A DNA stretch of 64,000 bases from Bifidobacterium commune (GTDB taxonomy: Bacteria; Actinomycetota; Actinomycetes; Actinomycetales; Bifidobacteriaceae): positions 1 through 64,000 of the forward strand of contig NZ_FMBL01000001.1 of the NCBI RefSeq assembly GCF_900094885.1, written 5' to 3'. The translations under genes were made by a program, and so were the position numbers. Each line of letters begins with the position of its first letter. Positions within the stretch are counted from its first letter, which is position 1. This document shows positions 10,874 to 19,868 of the stretch, piece after piece. The notes under the pieces were generated by a model. That model was not told the origin of the DNA. It saw only the letters and a program-made list of their open reading frames with translations, and ran no database searches.

Positions 10874-10902
10874 AAGATAGAGGTCTTGAAGAGACTTGTC
10901 AA
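10874..10902 (-). promoter_or_regulatory. Strong promoter ahead of the short ORF and ABC importer
   Basis: TTGACA (10897-10902) and TATCTT (10874-10879) on the minus strand are separated by exactly 17 nt. They would start transcription near 10866, followed by the short ORF at 10819 and then the permease gene. This is one of the best consensus promoters visible in the window. Confidence 0.65.
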
Positions 10903-11227
10903 ATCCGTATTGACTATTTGTCGTACGTCAGCGGTGGACTTCCAGACTTGCCGATTGATGCATACCGACGCGGAAAAGCCTGAAACGTATTGCATAGCTG
11001 TGCTGGCAGCAAGGCCGTGGCGACGATGTAAAGTCTGTTGTGCTGTGTCTCGGTTGGTCTGATATCGTGCTGCTCTGGCTTTGTTTTCTGTCGCTGTAGT
11101 TGACTAAAATCGAACCCTGTTATGCCAAGAAGCGGGCTGCCGCATGGGTTCGCTTCTTCATTAGGGTTCAGCCGCTTGGTGCCATCCGTTTGTTTGGGTA
11201 CATACTTTTTGCGGCGAATCGGCAACA

Positions 11228-11297
11228 TTCCGCCGGGTTTCGGCGGAAACGGTAGTGGGTGCGTTCGGCTTTGTCGGCCGTTGGGCACGAAAGTGCC
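11228..11297 (+). promoter_or_regulatory. Hairpins in the rplS leader
   Basis: TTCCGCC (11228-11234) pairs with GGCGGAA (11242-11248). GGCAC (11284-11288) pairs with GTGCC (11293-11297) around a GAAA tetraloop. Both lie in the 120 nt upstream of rplS. Ribosomal-protein leaders often carry autoregulatory structures, but I recognise no known class. The rest of 10903-11227 shows nothing I can name. Confidence 0.4.
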
Positions 11298-11346
11298 GCG
11301 CCGCCCCCGATATGTACGCTGATATGCGGCAGCGACAGGTGAAACA

Positions 11347-11715
11347 ATGGTTAACGCTATTGAGGCATTTGATGCCAAGCATATGAAGCCTTCGGATGAG
11401 ATTCCGGAGTTCCGTCCGGGCGATACCGTCGAGGTCAACGTCAAGATTCAGGAAGGTAACAACTCCCGTCTCCAGGCGTTCACCGGCGTGGTGATTGCTC
11501 GTAAGGGCACTGGTCTGCGCGAGACGTTCATCGTCCGCAAGATCAGCTTCGGCACCGGTGTTGAGCGCCGCTTCCCGCTGCACTCCCCGTCGATCGATTC
11601 CATCAAGGTCGTTCGTCGTGGCCGTGTTCGCCGCGCCAAGCTCTACTACCTGCGCGCACTGCGCGGTAAGGCTGCTCGTATTGTCGAGCGCCAGGACAAG
11701 AGCGCCAAGGCGTGA
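11347..11715 (+). CDS. rplS: 50S ribosomal protein L19
   Basis: This is a component of the large ribosomal subunit at the subunit interface. The 122-residue product shows the family core [48 protein letters not shown] and the basic [14 protein letters not shown]. It appears monocistronic: structured leader upstream, hairpin terminator at 11736-11782 downstream. The C-terminal ERQDKSAKA tail is a short variable extension. Confidence 0.97.
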   Translation: MVNAIEAFDAKHMKPSDEIPEFRPGDTVEVNVKIQEGNNSRLQAFTGVVIARKGTGLRETFIVRKISFGTGVERRFPLHSPSIDSIKVVRRGRVRRAKLYYLRALRGKAARIVERQDKSAKA

Positions 11716-11735
11716 ATGCCGGCCTAGAAGGCTAC

Positions 11736-11782
11736 ATGAAGAACGGCGGTTGGGCTTGCAAAGCTTGGCCGCCGTTTTTCAT
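11736..11782 (+). terminator. Rho-independent terminator after rplS
   Basis: AACGGCGG pairs with CCGCCGTT around an inner GCTTGC/AAAGC hairpin, followed by TTTTT. The outer ATGAA/TTCAT can extend the stem. Confidence 0.75.
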
Positions 11783-11915
11783 GAAGGAACATCGTCGCGT
11801 AGCGAGCGTAGCTTGCTTGCCGTCGGCGGTATCATGAACTAAGAAGTCGTCGTTGCACAGCGAACTGGCAGAAGCCGCTGCGGGACGAGATATAAAAGGA
11901 TTGTCTGGAGGTCTC

Positions 11916-12617
11916 ATGGCATCGGAAGAAGTGCGGCGGAGTACACAAACTGGCAAGGGGTTGAGCTACCGCGCAAAGCATGCCAAGCGCAATGGTTCCA
12001 GCTCGTCCGCCGATCGTGAGATGGTGCACTATGCGGTTGAGTTTGTGGCGCTTCTGCTTGTGTTGGTGCTGCTGCGCATGTTCGCCATCGGAGTCTATGT
12101 CATTCCGTCCAGTTCGATGGAAGATACCATCGCGATAGGCGACCGTCTGATTACCAACCGTCTTGCTGGTCCGCTCAAGACCGTCAAACGCGGCGATGTC
12201 GTTGTGTTCAGTGACCCTGCCCGCTGGCTTGTCGGCAAGCAAAGCCATGGTTCGGACGACCTTATCAAACGAGTTATTGGCATGCCTGGCGACATGGTGG
12301 AATGCAAGGGTGGCGGCGCTCCCGTCACCGTCAACGGTGTGGCCATAGATGAATCCGTTTATCTTAAACCCGGTGTCGAGCCCAGTATTTTCCCGTTCAG
12401 TGTCAAGGTGACTGCCGGCAATGTCTTTGTGATGGGTGATAACCGTGCAAATTCCGCGGATTCTCGATACCATGCTGATGACGGCAACGGCGGACTGGTG
12501 CCGATGAAGAACATCATTGGGGTGGCCATGCTCACGTTCTGGCCGTTCGCCCATTTCAGGACCATGAATTCGCACCATGAGGTGTTTGAATCAGTGCCGG
12601 ATGCTCCGAAGAAATAG
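11916..12617 (+). CDS. lepB: Signal peptidase I
   Basis: This membrane-bound serine protease removes signal peptides from secreted proteins. A basic N-terminus is followed by one transmembrane helix (about residues 42-62) and the catalytic box YVIPSSSMED, with Ser67 as nucleophile. The general-base lysine is in DDLIKRVIGMPGD (Lys118). The C-terminal box VFVMGDNRANSADSR is the third family signature. ATG 11916 has GGAGG at ideal spacing; a longer frame from 11853 lacks this. The 233-residue length is normal for actinobacterial type I peptidases. rnhB follows. Confidence 0.95.
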   Translation: MASEEVRRSTQTGKGLSYRAKHAKRNGSSSSADREMVHYAVEFVALLLVLVLLRMFAIGVYVIPSSSMEDTIAIGDRLITNRLAGPLKTVKRGDVVVFSDPARWLVGKQSHGSDDLIKRVIGMPGDMVECKGGGAPVTVNGVAIDESVYLKPGVEPSIFPFSVKVTAGNVFVMGDNRANSADSRYHADDGNGGLVPMKNIIGVAMLTFWPFAHFRTMNSHHEVFESVPDAPKK

Positions 12618-12762
12618 CCAGGCTGTTGGCTGCGGCTTATTGCAGCCTTGGGAACCATCACAGTGTAATTAATGGGCTCGTGGTCAGTGTTAAACGGTGT
12701 GCGTTGTGTTGCCGGTGATGGCCGATGTAGATGATGACCGAAATCGTGGAAAGGTCGCATGG

Positions 12763-13614
12763 ATGAGTGTGGATGCAACCTCAGCTTCGGACTGCGAAGA
12801 TTTGACCATAGGCTCCAAACGTGGGGGCTCACATGCTCGCATTACGCCCACCTTGGAACTCGAGCGTGAATTGGCAGGACAGGGTTTCGATCTCATTATC
12901 GGTTTGGATGAGGTGGGGCGTGGTGCCCTTGCCGGACCCGTGATGGTGGGAGCGGCGGTGGTGTGGTCGTGTGATGTCGGAGTGCTTGGCATACCGGAAG
13001 GCGTGACTGATTCCAAGTTGCTTACCGAATATAAGCGCGAGGCGATGTTCGATGGTCTGCTCTCATGGTGCGCCGCCAGCGCGGTCGGGCAGGCCAGCAA
13101 CACGGAAATCGACGAATGGGGTATCTCCTATGCGCTCGGCATTGCGGCCCTGCGTGCGATTAACGAAGTCGAACGAGAACTGAACATCGGCGTTGCATCC
13201 GCGGCTTGCGACGCGGAAACGAGTTCCGGGTCTTCTGTCGCCGTGTCTGTTGACAGTGGTCTTTCTTCGGGATGCTTTTCGGGTTCCGACCGGCCTCGTG
13301 TCGGTGCCATTCTTGACGGACCTAATAATTACATTTCCAAGGTTGCCGGAACCTTTGATGCTCCGGGCGTGCCGATTTTGCCGGATGTGACCACTAAGGT
13401 GAAGGCCGACCAAAGCTGTGTCCTTGTCTCGGTTGCGTCGGTTATCGCCAAGGTCACCCGAGATCGGCTGATGGTTGCGCTGGCCCAAGGCAATCCGAAC
13501 TACGCGCCCTATCAATGGAAGCGGAACAAGGGTTACGGTTCGACCGCCCACCGTGAGGCCATCGCCCAGTATGGCGCGACTCCGTTGCATCGTGTTAGCT
13601 GGCATTTGACCTGA
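12763..13614 (+). CDS. rnhB: Ribonuclease HII
   Basis: The enzyme cleaves RNA in RNA-DNA hybrids and single ribonucleotides in DNA. The catalytic GLDEVGRGALAGP is at residues 47-59, VTDSKLL at 81-87, ILDGPNNY near 183-190, KADQSCVLVSVASVIAKVTRD follows, and the C-terminal GYGSTAH block is intact. A Ser/Ala-rich stretch at about residues 145-178 separates two catalytic blocks and is longer than usual. ATG 12763 has GGAAAGG at 8 nt spacing; starts at 12697 or 12718 are possible but less well supported. Confidence 0.93.
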   Translation: MSVDATSASDCEDLTIGSKRGGSHARITPTLELERELAGQGFDLIIGLDEVGRGALAGPVMVGAAVVWSCDVGVLGIPEGVTDSKLLTEYKREAMFDGLLSWCAASAVGQASNTEIDEWGISYALGIAALRAINEVERELNIGVASAACDAETSSGSSVAVSVDSGLSSGCFSGSDRPRVGAILDGPNNYISKVAGTFDAPGVPILPDVTTKVKADQSCVLVSVASVIAKVTRDRLMVALAQGNPNYAPYQWKRNKGYGSTAHREAIAQYGATPLHRVSWHLT

Positions 13615-13754
13615 GCGGTGTAATCGTAGCGGAGATGCGGCCTGCAGTGGTCGGTGTTGATAGGCGATGTCGGGTAAACTCGTGAACGAGCACCGGACGC
13701 CACTGTCGTAAAGAGATGTCAAGGCAAACCGATCGGTCATTGAGGGAGGCAAGT

Positions 13755-14870
13755 GTGGGTGCGGAACGCAGACAGCAGAAACGACCGTCGATGTTCGAAG
13801 TCGCCAAGATGGCAGGGGTGAGTCATCAAACCGTATCGCGTGTCATCAACCATTCTTCCGATGTTTCCGAAACCACACGAACCCGCGTCCAACAGGCCAT
13901 CGACGTGCTGGGATACCGTCCCAGCAATTCGGCCAGAACCCTTGCATCGCAACGTTCCCGCACCATCGGATTGATTGCCGGTGGTCGGGATTTCCTCGGC
14001 CCTCTTTCGGCCATCTCAACCGTTCAGGAGACAGCTCGACGTCACGGCTTGTTTCTTGCGGTTTCCATGGTGCATGAGGCACTGTGCACGCAGCAGGAAT
14101 TCGAAAATCTTTGTCGTACGTTCGAAGAGCAGAATGTTGACGCCTTCATCTTTTTGACCCCGACTGATGTCATGCTTTCCGCGGCATGTCGTACCCGTTT
14201 GTCCGAGCCTCGCGTGCTGGTCACGTCCACTCACGGCAATCTTTCGATGAGTCGTGCAGGTGGGCTGATGGATCCCGAAGGACGCAAGCGCACGGCCATC
14301 GTCGGTGTTGATCAGTGGGGTGCGATGCGAGAGGTGGCCGGTTTGGTTGCTCGTTTGGGCCACCGCTCGGCGCTGTATTTTTCTGGGCCATTGCAATGGC
14401 GCGATGCGGCGACGCGACTGCTTGGTTGGCGTAAGGCTTCAGCGGCCCAACTGATCGAATCGCGAGAGATACAGTGTGATTCGTGGGATTCCTCCGAAGC
14501 ATACGCGCGTATGAACCATGAGCTCGAGAGCATCGGATCGTCCGGCGCTCGCAAACCCACCGTCGTGGTGACCGCCAATGACGCGCAGGCAATCGGTGTG
14601 GTGCGGGCCTTGCATGAGCATGGTATTCGCGTGCCACAGGATATCAGCTTGGTGGGGTTCGATGATATGGCAGGTGTGAGCGATCTATGGCCGCCATTGA
14701 CCACCGTGCGTCCCGATTTTGACGACTTGGGCACTGCCGCAATGCGTGAGGTGCTGCGTTTGCTGGGTGCCGGAGGTGAAACCGCGTTCGTGGCGAGTGC
14801 TCACGGGGCTGGCCTGATTCATGCCGAACTGATTCAACGCCATTCGCTGGGGCCTGTGCCGAGAGTGTAG
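13755..14870 (+). CDS. LacI-family transcriptional regulator
   Basis: The N-terminal helix-turn-helix (SMFEVAKMAGVSHQTVSRVIN) is followed by the hinge helix region SNSARTLASQRSRTIGLI and a periplasmic-binding-protein-like sugar-sensing domain to about residue 370 (VVTANDAQAIGVVRALHEHG, ISLVGFDDMAGV). Such proteins usually repress sugar-use genes until an inducer binds. No transporter or glycosidase gene is adjacent, so the regulon is unknown. I chose GTG 13755 with GAGGGAGG upstream; ATG 13716 in the same frame would add 13 residues. Confidence 0.85.
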   Translation: MGAERRQQKRPSMFEVAKMAGVSHQTVSRVINHSSDVSETTRTRVQQAIDVLGYRPSNSARTLASQRSRTIGLIAGGRDFLGPLSAISTVQETARRHGLFLAVSMVHEALCTQQEFENLCRTFEEQNVDAFIFLTPTDVMLSAACRTRLSEPRVLVTSTHGNLSMSRAGGLMDPEGRKRTAIVGVDQWGAMREVAGLVARLGHRSALYFSGPLQWRDAATRLLGWRKASAAQLIESREIQCDSWDSSEAYARMNHELESIGSSGARKPTVVVTANDAQAIGVVRALHEHGIRVPQDISLVGFDDMAGVSDLWPPLTTVRPDFDDLGTAAMREVLRLLGAGGETAFVASAHGAGLIHAELIQRHSLGPVPRV

Positions 14871-14910
14871 TTGCGCCCTGTCTGCGGCAAGGGCGATTTG
14901 AGTGTCGAGT

Positions 14911-16038
14911 TCAGTCCTGCCTATGTTCTGGACGGGCGTCGCGGATGCTTCCGATGATGATGGCGGTGCGCAGCACGTAGGCATCCCTTGGGTCGTTGGC
15001 GTCCCAGCCGGTGGTGTCCGCAGTGCGCTTGATGCGATAGCGCACGGTATTTGGATGTACGTTAAGCGCCTTGCCGGCGATGTCGAGTGATCCACCGGAA
15101 TCCAGGAATGCCGTGATTGTTTGCAACGTAGGGTCGCTGTCGTTATTGCTTTTCAGGCTCTGGTAGACACTGTGGTACAGCTCGTCGATTGCGTCGGTGT
15201 CGCCAATCAGAGCTCGCTCGGGTAACACATCCGTTGCGCGGACTGGCCTAGGCAACGGATGAATGGCCGGTATGGCGAGGAAGGTGGATAATGTGGCGCG
15301 CAAAGTGCTCACCGCTCCGTCGAGATTGCGTCGCGTGGGTCCCAGACATATTGGTTTGTCGGGGTCAAACGCCGGCATTGCGGCGGTGCAAGTCACTTCT
15401 GGGGTCGCTGCACCTTGTACGACGATGATGGCGACGGTCAGATCGTTGCTGCGTCCGACCAGACAATGCTCGCTGCCGAGGTCGCGCGCTCTATGCTTGA
15501 TTGTCAATTTTGCCTGTTCGAAGTTGAGTGCTGCCGTTCCGCCGATTGCGAAACAACTGAAATGTTCCGACCAGCCAAGCACATGAAGCAACGAGGTCAC
15601 GCGGCGGTCACTCAGGCCGTGCACGAGGCTCTCAAAGGTAATGTTTTCGAGCGTTTCGCGATTGCCGAGCATCTCAGTTGTTTCGGTTTGTTCATGGTCG
15701 TTCGCGTGCTTGGTGGGGTGCTGCCGTGCCGGCCCTGCAGCGCCGCCATCCGAACCGTTGCTGACGGTGGGGTGCGAGGTGTCGTTTCCGCTTTGGTTGC
15801 GGCTGATTGGCGGTAACCATGATGGCAGTCTTCGTTTGGAAGCGGGGGAGTCGGATTTGCCGCGGCTGCGACTTGTTTTCTCTTCGACCTCCGCGACCAT
15901 CTCGCTTCCGACGAGATCAAGAAAATCGGCGGAGTTTTGCGGTTGGCGCTCATCGTCGATACCGTTTGTGTTGACGGCATCGAAGGATGCGTCGAATCTG
16001 CTCCGGTCGGAGGTTTTGACGGTATCTTGTGTATTCAT
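14911..16038 (-). CDS. PucR/CdaR-type helix-turn-helix regulator
   Basis: The C-terminal ~60 residues match the PucR-family DNA-binding domain: TITAFLDSGGSLDIAGKAL, then NVHPNTVRYRIKRTADTTGW. The middle (about residues 140-300) is a divergent sensory domain, and the first ~130 residues are low-complexity and polar. The gene lies near and opposite to the birA-acc-fas genes. In Streptomyces a PucR-like protein, FasR, activates fatty-acid synthesis genes, so a similar role is plausible here, but that is inference from family and location. A conserved Ser/Pro-rich N-terminal extension of unknown role is also visible. Confidence 0.8.
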   Translation of the reverse strand: MNTQDTVKTSDRSRFDASFDAVNTNGIDDERQPQNSADFLDLVGSEMVAEVEEKTSRSRGKSDSPASKRRLPSWLPPISRNQSGNDTSHPTVSNGSDGGAAGPARQHPTKHANDHEQTETTEMLGNRETLENITFESLVHGLSDRRVTSLLHVLGWSEHFSCFAIGGTAALNFEQAKLTIKHRARDLGSEHCLVGRSNDLTVAIIVVQGAATPEVTCTAAMPAFDPDKPICLGPTRRNLDGAVSTLRATLSTFLAIPAIHPLPRPVRATDVLPERALIGDTDAIDELYHSVYQSLKSNNDSDPTLQTITAFLDSGGSLDIAGKALNVHPNTVRYRIKRTADTTGWDANDPRDAYVLRTAIIIGSIRDARPEHRQD

Positions 16039-16108
16039 GACTATGAGTTTAGTCCGATGGCGTGCAGCTTTGCCAGAAAATGGCTATCGGCGTTTGTGTG
16101 TTTGGTAA

Positions 16109-18352
16109 CTATCGATGTTGATGCGAAGGCTGCGTCGAATCTGGGACGGATGTGTCTGGGGCCGCCCGCCTTGATTGCAGCCAGAAAGTGAGGAGTACGA
16201 AACTGAGCGTGAAGACGACGGGAAGCATATGACGCTCGAAATTATTGGCAGGTGCCATAATCATGACTCCCATCAGCAGCAACAGCGGTAGATTCATGAC
16301 CAGCGTGCGCCAGCGCCGAAGAACGACCTCGGCCGCACCGATCAGCAGTGTGATGATGACATAGGTGTTGCCGTGAATAAGCCAACCGATTATCGGTTTT
16401 GAACTCCAATTCTTAACGAAATCAGTCACCGTTTTGCGCCAACCGCTGCACCAGTCGCCAATCCAGTCAGTAAAATTCGGATTCTGCGCGGACGTAACGT
16501 AATATGTCATGTCGATGTATGGCTGGTCTTGAATGTCAAAATATCCGTAGCTCTTTGAAATCAATGCGTCCATGGCGATGCGCGGGTTGGCTTTGACGAT
16601 TTCGAGCCATGCGGAGTTGAAGTTTTTCATATCGGCCTCGGTGACCGTACGCCAGCGATAGCTTACTTTTTTGGCTTGGATGCCCGAAGACTTCACCGGA
16701 TCCGCATCTTGCTGGGAGTATGCGTCGGCCATTTGATCAAGGTTGAAAATTGGCGCGAGTTTGTCGCGTGCGTCCTGCGGGATGCCGTTCGGATTGAGAG
16801 CGGCGACGCGGGCGATTTGTTGTAATTGAACGCCGTGGCTTTCGATCGGGTCACCGGTGATAATCAGGCCGTCGCGTACAGCAAGGTTGAACACGCCCTC
16901 AAAAAGGATAAGAGGCAGTAGCATTCCGATAACGTAGGTTTTCCAACGTTTGTTATCGGCAATCAGAGCAACGATTACCTCGAAGGCGACGATGTACATC
17001 GCGTATTTCGCTGAAATCAGCATTACCAACGTCGAGAGAATGAGCGCGATTTGCGTACGTTTGCGTACCTGCCGGGCCGGTTTGGTGCACGAGTGTGAAA
17101 TACGGGAACGGACTTCCGTGGTTTTGTGACTGCGGCTTGCGATTGCAGCGAGGTGTCCGGAATCGGTGGCGGCTGTATGTGTTGTTGCAGTGCTCAGCAG
17201 CTCATAGCCGATGCCGAACCACCAAACGAATGCGAATGCGAAAAGTGGTGATTTCGTAAGGCTGATGGTGGAAAACAGAACAAGCGGGCAGGTGAGGAAA
17301 AACAGGAGTATACCGAATCGCGGTAGAGCTCCAATGTTGCTTGCCGAACTGGTGGAACGTTGGTGTGATGCCGATTCAGCGGTGCCTGCTGTGTCTTCCG
17401 CCGTGTCAATGGCGATGGAGTTGAGCCACGGACAGTTGAAGAAGCGGTTCATGGTGGCCGCCACGCAGAAGGCGGCGAAAAGGAACTGTGATGAGGCGAG
17501 TGCGGCCAGACCCCAATCGTTTGAGCCCGTGAAATAGCGCGAGATGGTGCCTACCCCGCCGTAGATGAGTGTGAGGACGATGTTGTGCTGATCTGTTAGA
17601 TACACTGGGTGATCGGGCCAAAGATAGTGTGCGGTGGGGTAGATGTCCATCGGGACGAACGAGAAGAAGCCGATGTAGGGTTGTTTAAGACCGGTCCACT
17701 GATTCCATGCCCAGCTGAACTCGCGGAATTGGTTGTGAATATCCGCCCCGAACGCCGTCACCAGGGTGGTTGGCACCCATAGCCAGCCGATGATAAGAGT
17801 CAGCATGATTACCCAGCTGCGATTTGTTATCCTCATCAGGAATAATCGCGAAACCGTTGCGAATCGAGAGATGAATCGTTTCACCGGTTGCCTCGCTGCT
17901 TCGCCACGGTGTGCCGGATGACGGGTGCATTTGGGTTTGAACCCGCTGATGCAACGGCGCAGCGAGGAAAGTAGGTTGTGAATCAGATCTGTTAGCTGGC
18001 GAGGAAGCAGACGCTGACCACGTGCGAAACGGACGAGTTCGACGACAACAAGGGAATAGATAATGAATGCCCTGGCGAACAGTGCCGCATTGTTCCATGA
18101 GAACGAGGTGATTGTGGCTGCGCTCGGATTGTAATAGAACTGCCAGTAGATTGGCCCCAGCGCCGTACAGCCGGCCAGCCAAAGACATGCGGCGATCGCC
18201 AGTGCCCAGCGCAATGCGCTGCCAATGGACCCGAAACGGGATGTCTTCGACTTGGGGGCAGTTCCGGCCCGCTCGGTCCGTTGCTCATCCGAACGCGCTT
18301 TTGGGCCGTCGGATTGCCGGCCGTCTGCGTTCGAGGGATGGCAATTGCTCAT
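16109..18352 (-). CDS. Large multi-spanning membrane protein (DUF6020-like)
   Basis: The 747-residue protein has a polar N-terminus (~40 residues), then about a dozen hydrophobic segments. A loop motif, MDIYPTAHYLWPDHPVYL followed by TDQHN, and the topology resemble GT-C-type or DUF6020 membrane proteins that may move lipid-linked sugars. The large loop between about residues 500 and 650 is predicted extracytoplasmic. It is followed by the PucR-type gene in the same direction, 70 bp apart, so they may be cotranscribed. The function is not established; membrane location is clear. Confidence 0.7.
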   Translation of the reverse strand: MSNCHPSNADGRQSDGPKARSDEQRTERAGTAPKSKTSRFGSIGSALRWALAIAACLWLAGCTALGPIYWQFYYNPSAATITSFSWNNAALFARAFIIYSLVVVELVRFARGQRLLPRQLTDLIHNLLSSLRRCISGFKPKCTRHPAHRGEAARQPVKRFISRFATVSRLFLMRITNRSWVIMLTLIIGWLWVPTTLVTAFGADIHNQFREFSWAWNQWTGLKQPYIGFFSFVPMDIYPTAHYLWPDHPVYLTDQHNIVLTLIYGGVGTISRYFTGSNDWGLAALASSQFLFAAFCVAATMNRFFNCPWLNSIAIDTAEDTAGTAESASHQRSTSSASNIGALPRFGILLFFLTCPLVLFSTISLTKSPLFAFAFVWWFGIGYELLSTATTHTAATDSGHLAAIASRSHKTTEVRSRISHSCTKPARQVRKRTQIALILSTLVMLISAKYAMYIVAFEVIVALIADNKRWKTYVIGMLLPLILFEGVFNLAVRDGLIITGDPIESHGVQLQQIARVAALNPNGIPQDARDKLAPIFNLDQMADAYSQQDADPVKSSGIQAKKVSYRWRTVTEADMKNFNSAWLEIVKANPRIAMDALISKSYGYFDIQDQPYIDMTYYVTSAQNPNFTDWIGDWCSGWRKTVTDFVKNWSSKPIIGWLIHGNTYVIITLLIGAAEVVLRRWRTLVMNLPLLLLMGVMIMAPANNFERHMLPVVFTLSFVLLTFWLQSRRAAPDTSVPDSTQPSHQHR

Positions 18353-18568
18353 GTTTGGATTCTATCGTGCCGCGTCAACCAAGTCGCAGGTGTCAAAACC
18401 GGATTGATGCTTGCTTTTCGATGACCCGCGGATGGGGGTGCGTGCGGAGTTTGAAACGGTTTTCAAACGTGCCTTGTTTCGTTGTTGTGGAGACTTCGGT
18501 ACTGGCGTACACAAATTTGTAGGGAATGACAACGGCAAGGCGGACGGATTGCGAATACAGTGGTTCGT

Positions 18569-19663
18569 ATGACCAATGAAAGCAGTGATATGACGATGAT
18601 CCAGCGTATCCGTGATACCGAAACGCAGTATGCCTCGTTTGCGCGGCAGGTAGGTGCGGTAGTGCCCGAACTGTCCAGAACCAAGGCGACAGCCGATGAA
18701 ACGATTGCGCTGGCTGCTGTCGATTCCACGAATATTCTGGCCAGAACCTTGCTTGCCACCGGTGAATTGCAAGTTGTCGGGGCGAATGGTTGTGCACGGA
18801 TGGCGGCAATTTGCGCCGATGCGCAGACCGCAGGTCATGGCAGGCTTGGCAGGCAATGGAGCGCTTGGCCGGAGGGAGCCTCATTTTTGGTCACCTATGT
18901 TACGGCCTTGCCTCGCCGGTTGGTGACTGATCCGGCGTGCAACGGTTGGTTCACCATCGCGGCCGGTCTCGCTTCGCTTGACGCGCTAAATTCGGTTCTC
19001 GCGCAATGTGGAGCGAAACCTTTGGATGGCGCCCATCAATTGGCGCTCAAATGGCCCAATGACATCTTTTGCAATGGTCGTAAGCTTGGCGGTATCTTGG
19101 CCGAAGTGGTCGAATTACCCCATGACGGCAATGGCATGGTGGTGGCTTCCGGCGTTTCGGGAGTTTCTGTGGACCCGGATGGTCGTTCGGCTGCTCCATA
19201 TGCCGTCGATCACGTGCTGTTGGGCGATGAAGGATCGAGCGCAGCAACGCTTTCAGAGTCGATACGCGATTGTGCCCTTGGTGTGATGTTTGGCATCGGC
19301 ATAAATCTCGACATTGCGCCTGAGCATCTGCCCACGCCGATTTCGACATCACTTCAGTTGCTGTATGGCCCATTGCCGGACCCACCGACAATGCGCGATA
19401 TGATCGCCGCAAAGTTGACGGAATCGCTGCGCTCGCGACTGGCGATTCTAGTCGATGGGGGTCAAGAGGCCTTCGAGGATTTGCGCGATGAGACCGGCGC
19501 TGTTTGCTGGACGTTGGGGCAACAGGTTGAGGTACGGTCCACCGATGGCTCGTCGGTGCGGGGCGAAGCGTTGTCGCTCAACGCCGATGCATCGCTGACT
19601 GTGCGGGATGAATCCGGCATCTCCCATGTCGTGAGAACCGGCGATGTCGGAGTGCTAGCGTAG
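18569..19663 (+). CDS. birA: Biotin--[acetyl-CoA-carboxylase] ligase
   Basis: This enzyme activates biotin with ATP and transfers it to the lysine of biotin carboxyl carrier domains, here presumably Lys568 of the neighbouring AccC. Key blocks are VDSTN, GHGRLGRQWSAWPEGASF, ALKWPNDIFCNGRKLGGIL and GIGINLDI, followed by a C-terminal SH3-like domain (LGQQVEVRSTDGSSVRGEAL). It lacks an N-terminal DNA-binding domain, so it is a non-repressor (group I) ligase. A variable insertion lies at about residues 190-225. ATG 18569 is used; GTG 18560 is the only nearby alternative. accC follows, consistent with a shared pathway. Confidence 0.92.
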   Translation: MTNESSDMTMIQRIRDTETQYASFARQVGAVVPELSRTKATADETIALAAVDSTNILARTLLATGELQVVGANGCARMAAICADAQTAGHGRLGRQWSAWPEGASFLVTYVTALPRRLVTDPACNGWFTIAAGLASLDALNSVLAQCGAKPLDGAHQLALKWPNDIFCNGRKLGGILAEVVELPHDGNGMVVASGVSGVSVDPDGRSAAPYAVDHVLLGDEGSSAATLSESIRDCALGVMFGIGINLDIAPEHLPTPISTSLQLLYGPLPDPPTMRDMIAAKLTESLRSRLAILVDGGQEAFEDLRDETGAVCWTLGQQVEVRSTDGSSVRGEALSLNADASLTVRDESGISHVVRTGDVGVLA

Positions 19664-19788
19664 CGGGATGGGTGTTACCCGGCAATTGCCTTCAGTGGTT
19701 TGTGGCATCTTGTCGGGAGATTTACTGTGATATCCTTGTTTTCCTTGGAATTCGAACGATTTCTGCTTTTTCTATGAGGTGAGTTTGT

Positions 19789-19845
19789 ATGAATCTACAA
19801 AAGGGGTCGGGCGATTTTGTCGATTGCGGGGGTACCGCTCGCTGA
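19789..19845 (+). CDS. 18-residue ORF upstream of accC
   Basis: ATG 19789 follows GAGGTGAG at about 6 nt spacing and encodes MNLQKGSGDFVDCGGTAR before TGA. It ends 23 nt before the accC start. The ribosome-binding site is better than that of accC itself, so ribosomes would translate it first. It may be a leader peptide that couples or tunes accC translation. Alternatively, accC could begin at the overlapping GTG 19779. Confidence 0.4.
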   Translation: MNLQKGSGDFVDCGGTAR

Positions 19846-19868
19846 CATATGGCGATAGGTTGGAACCT

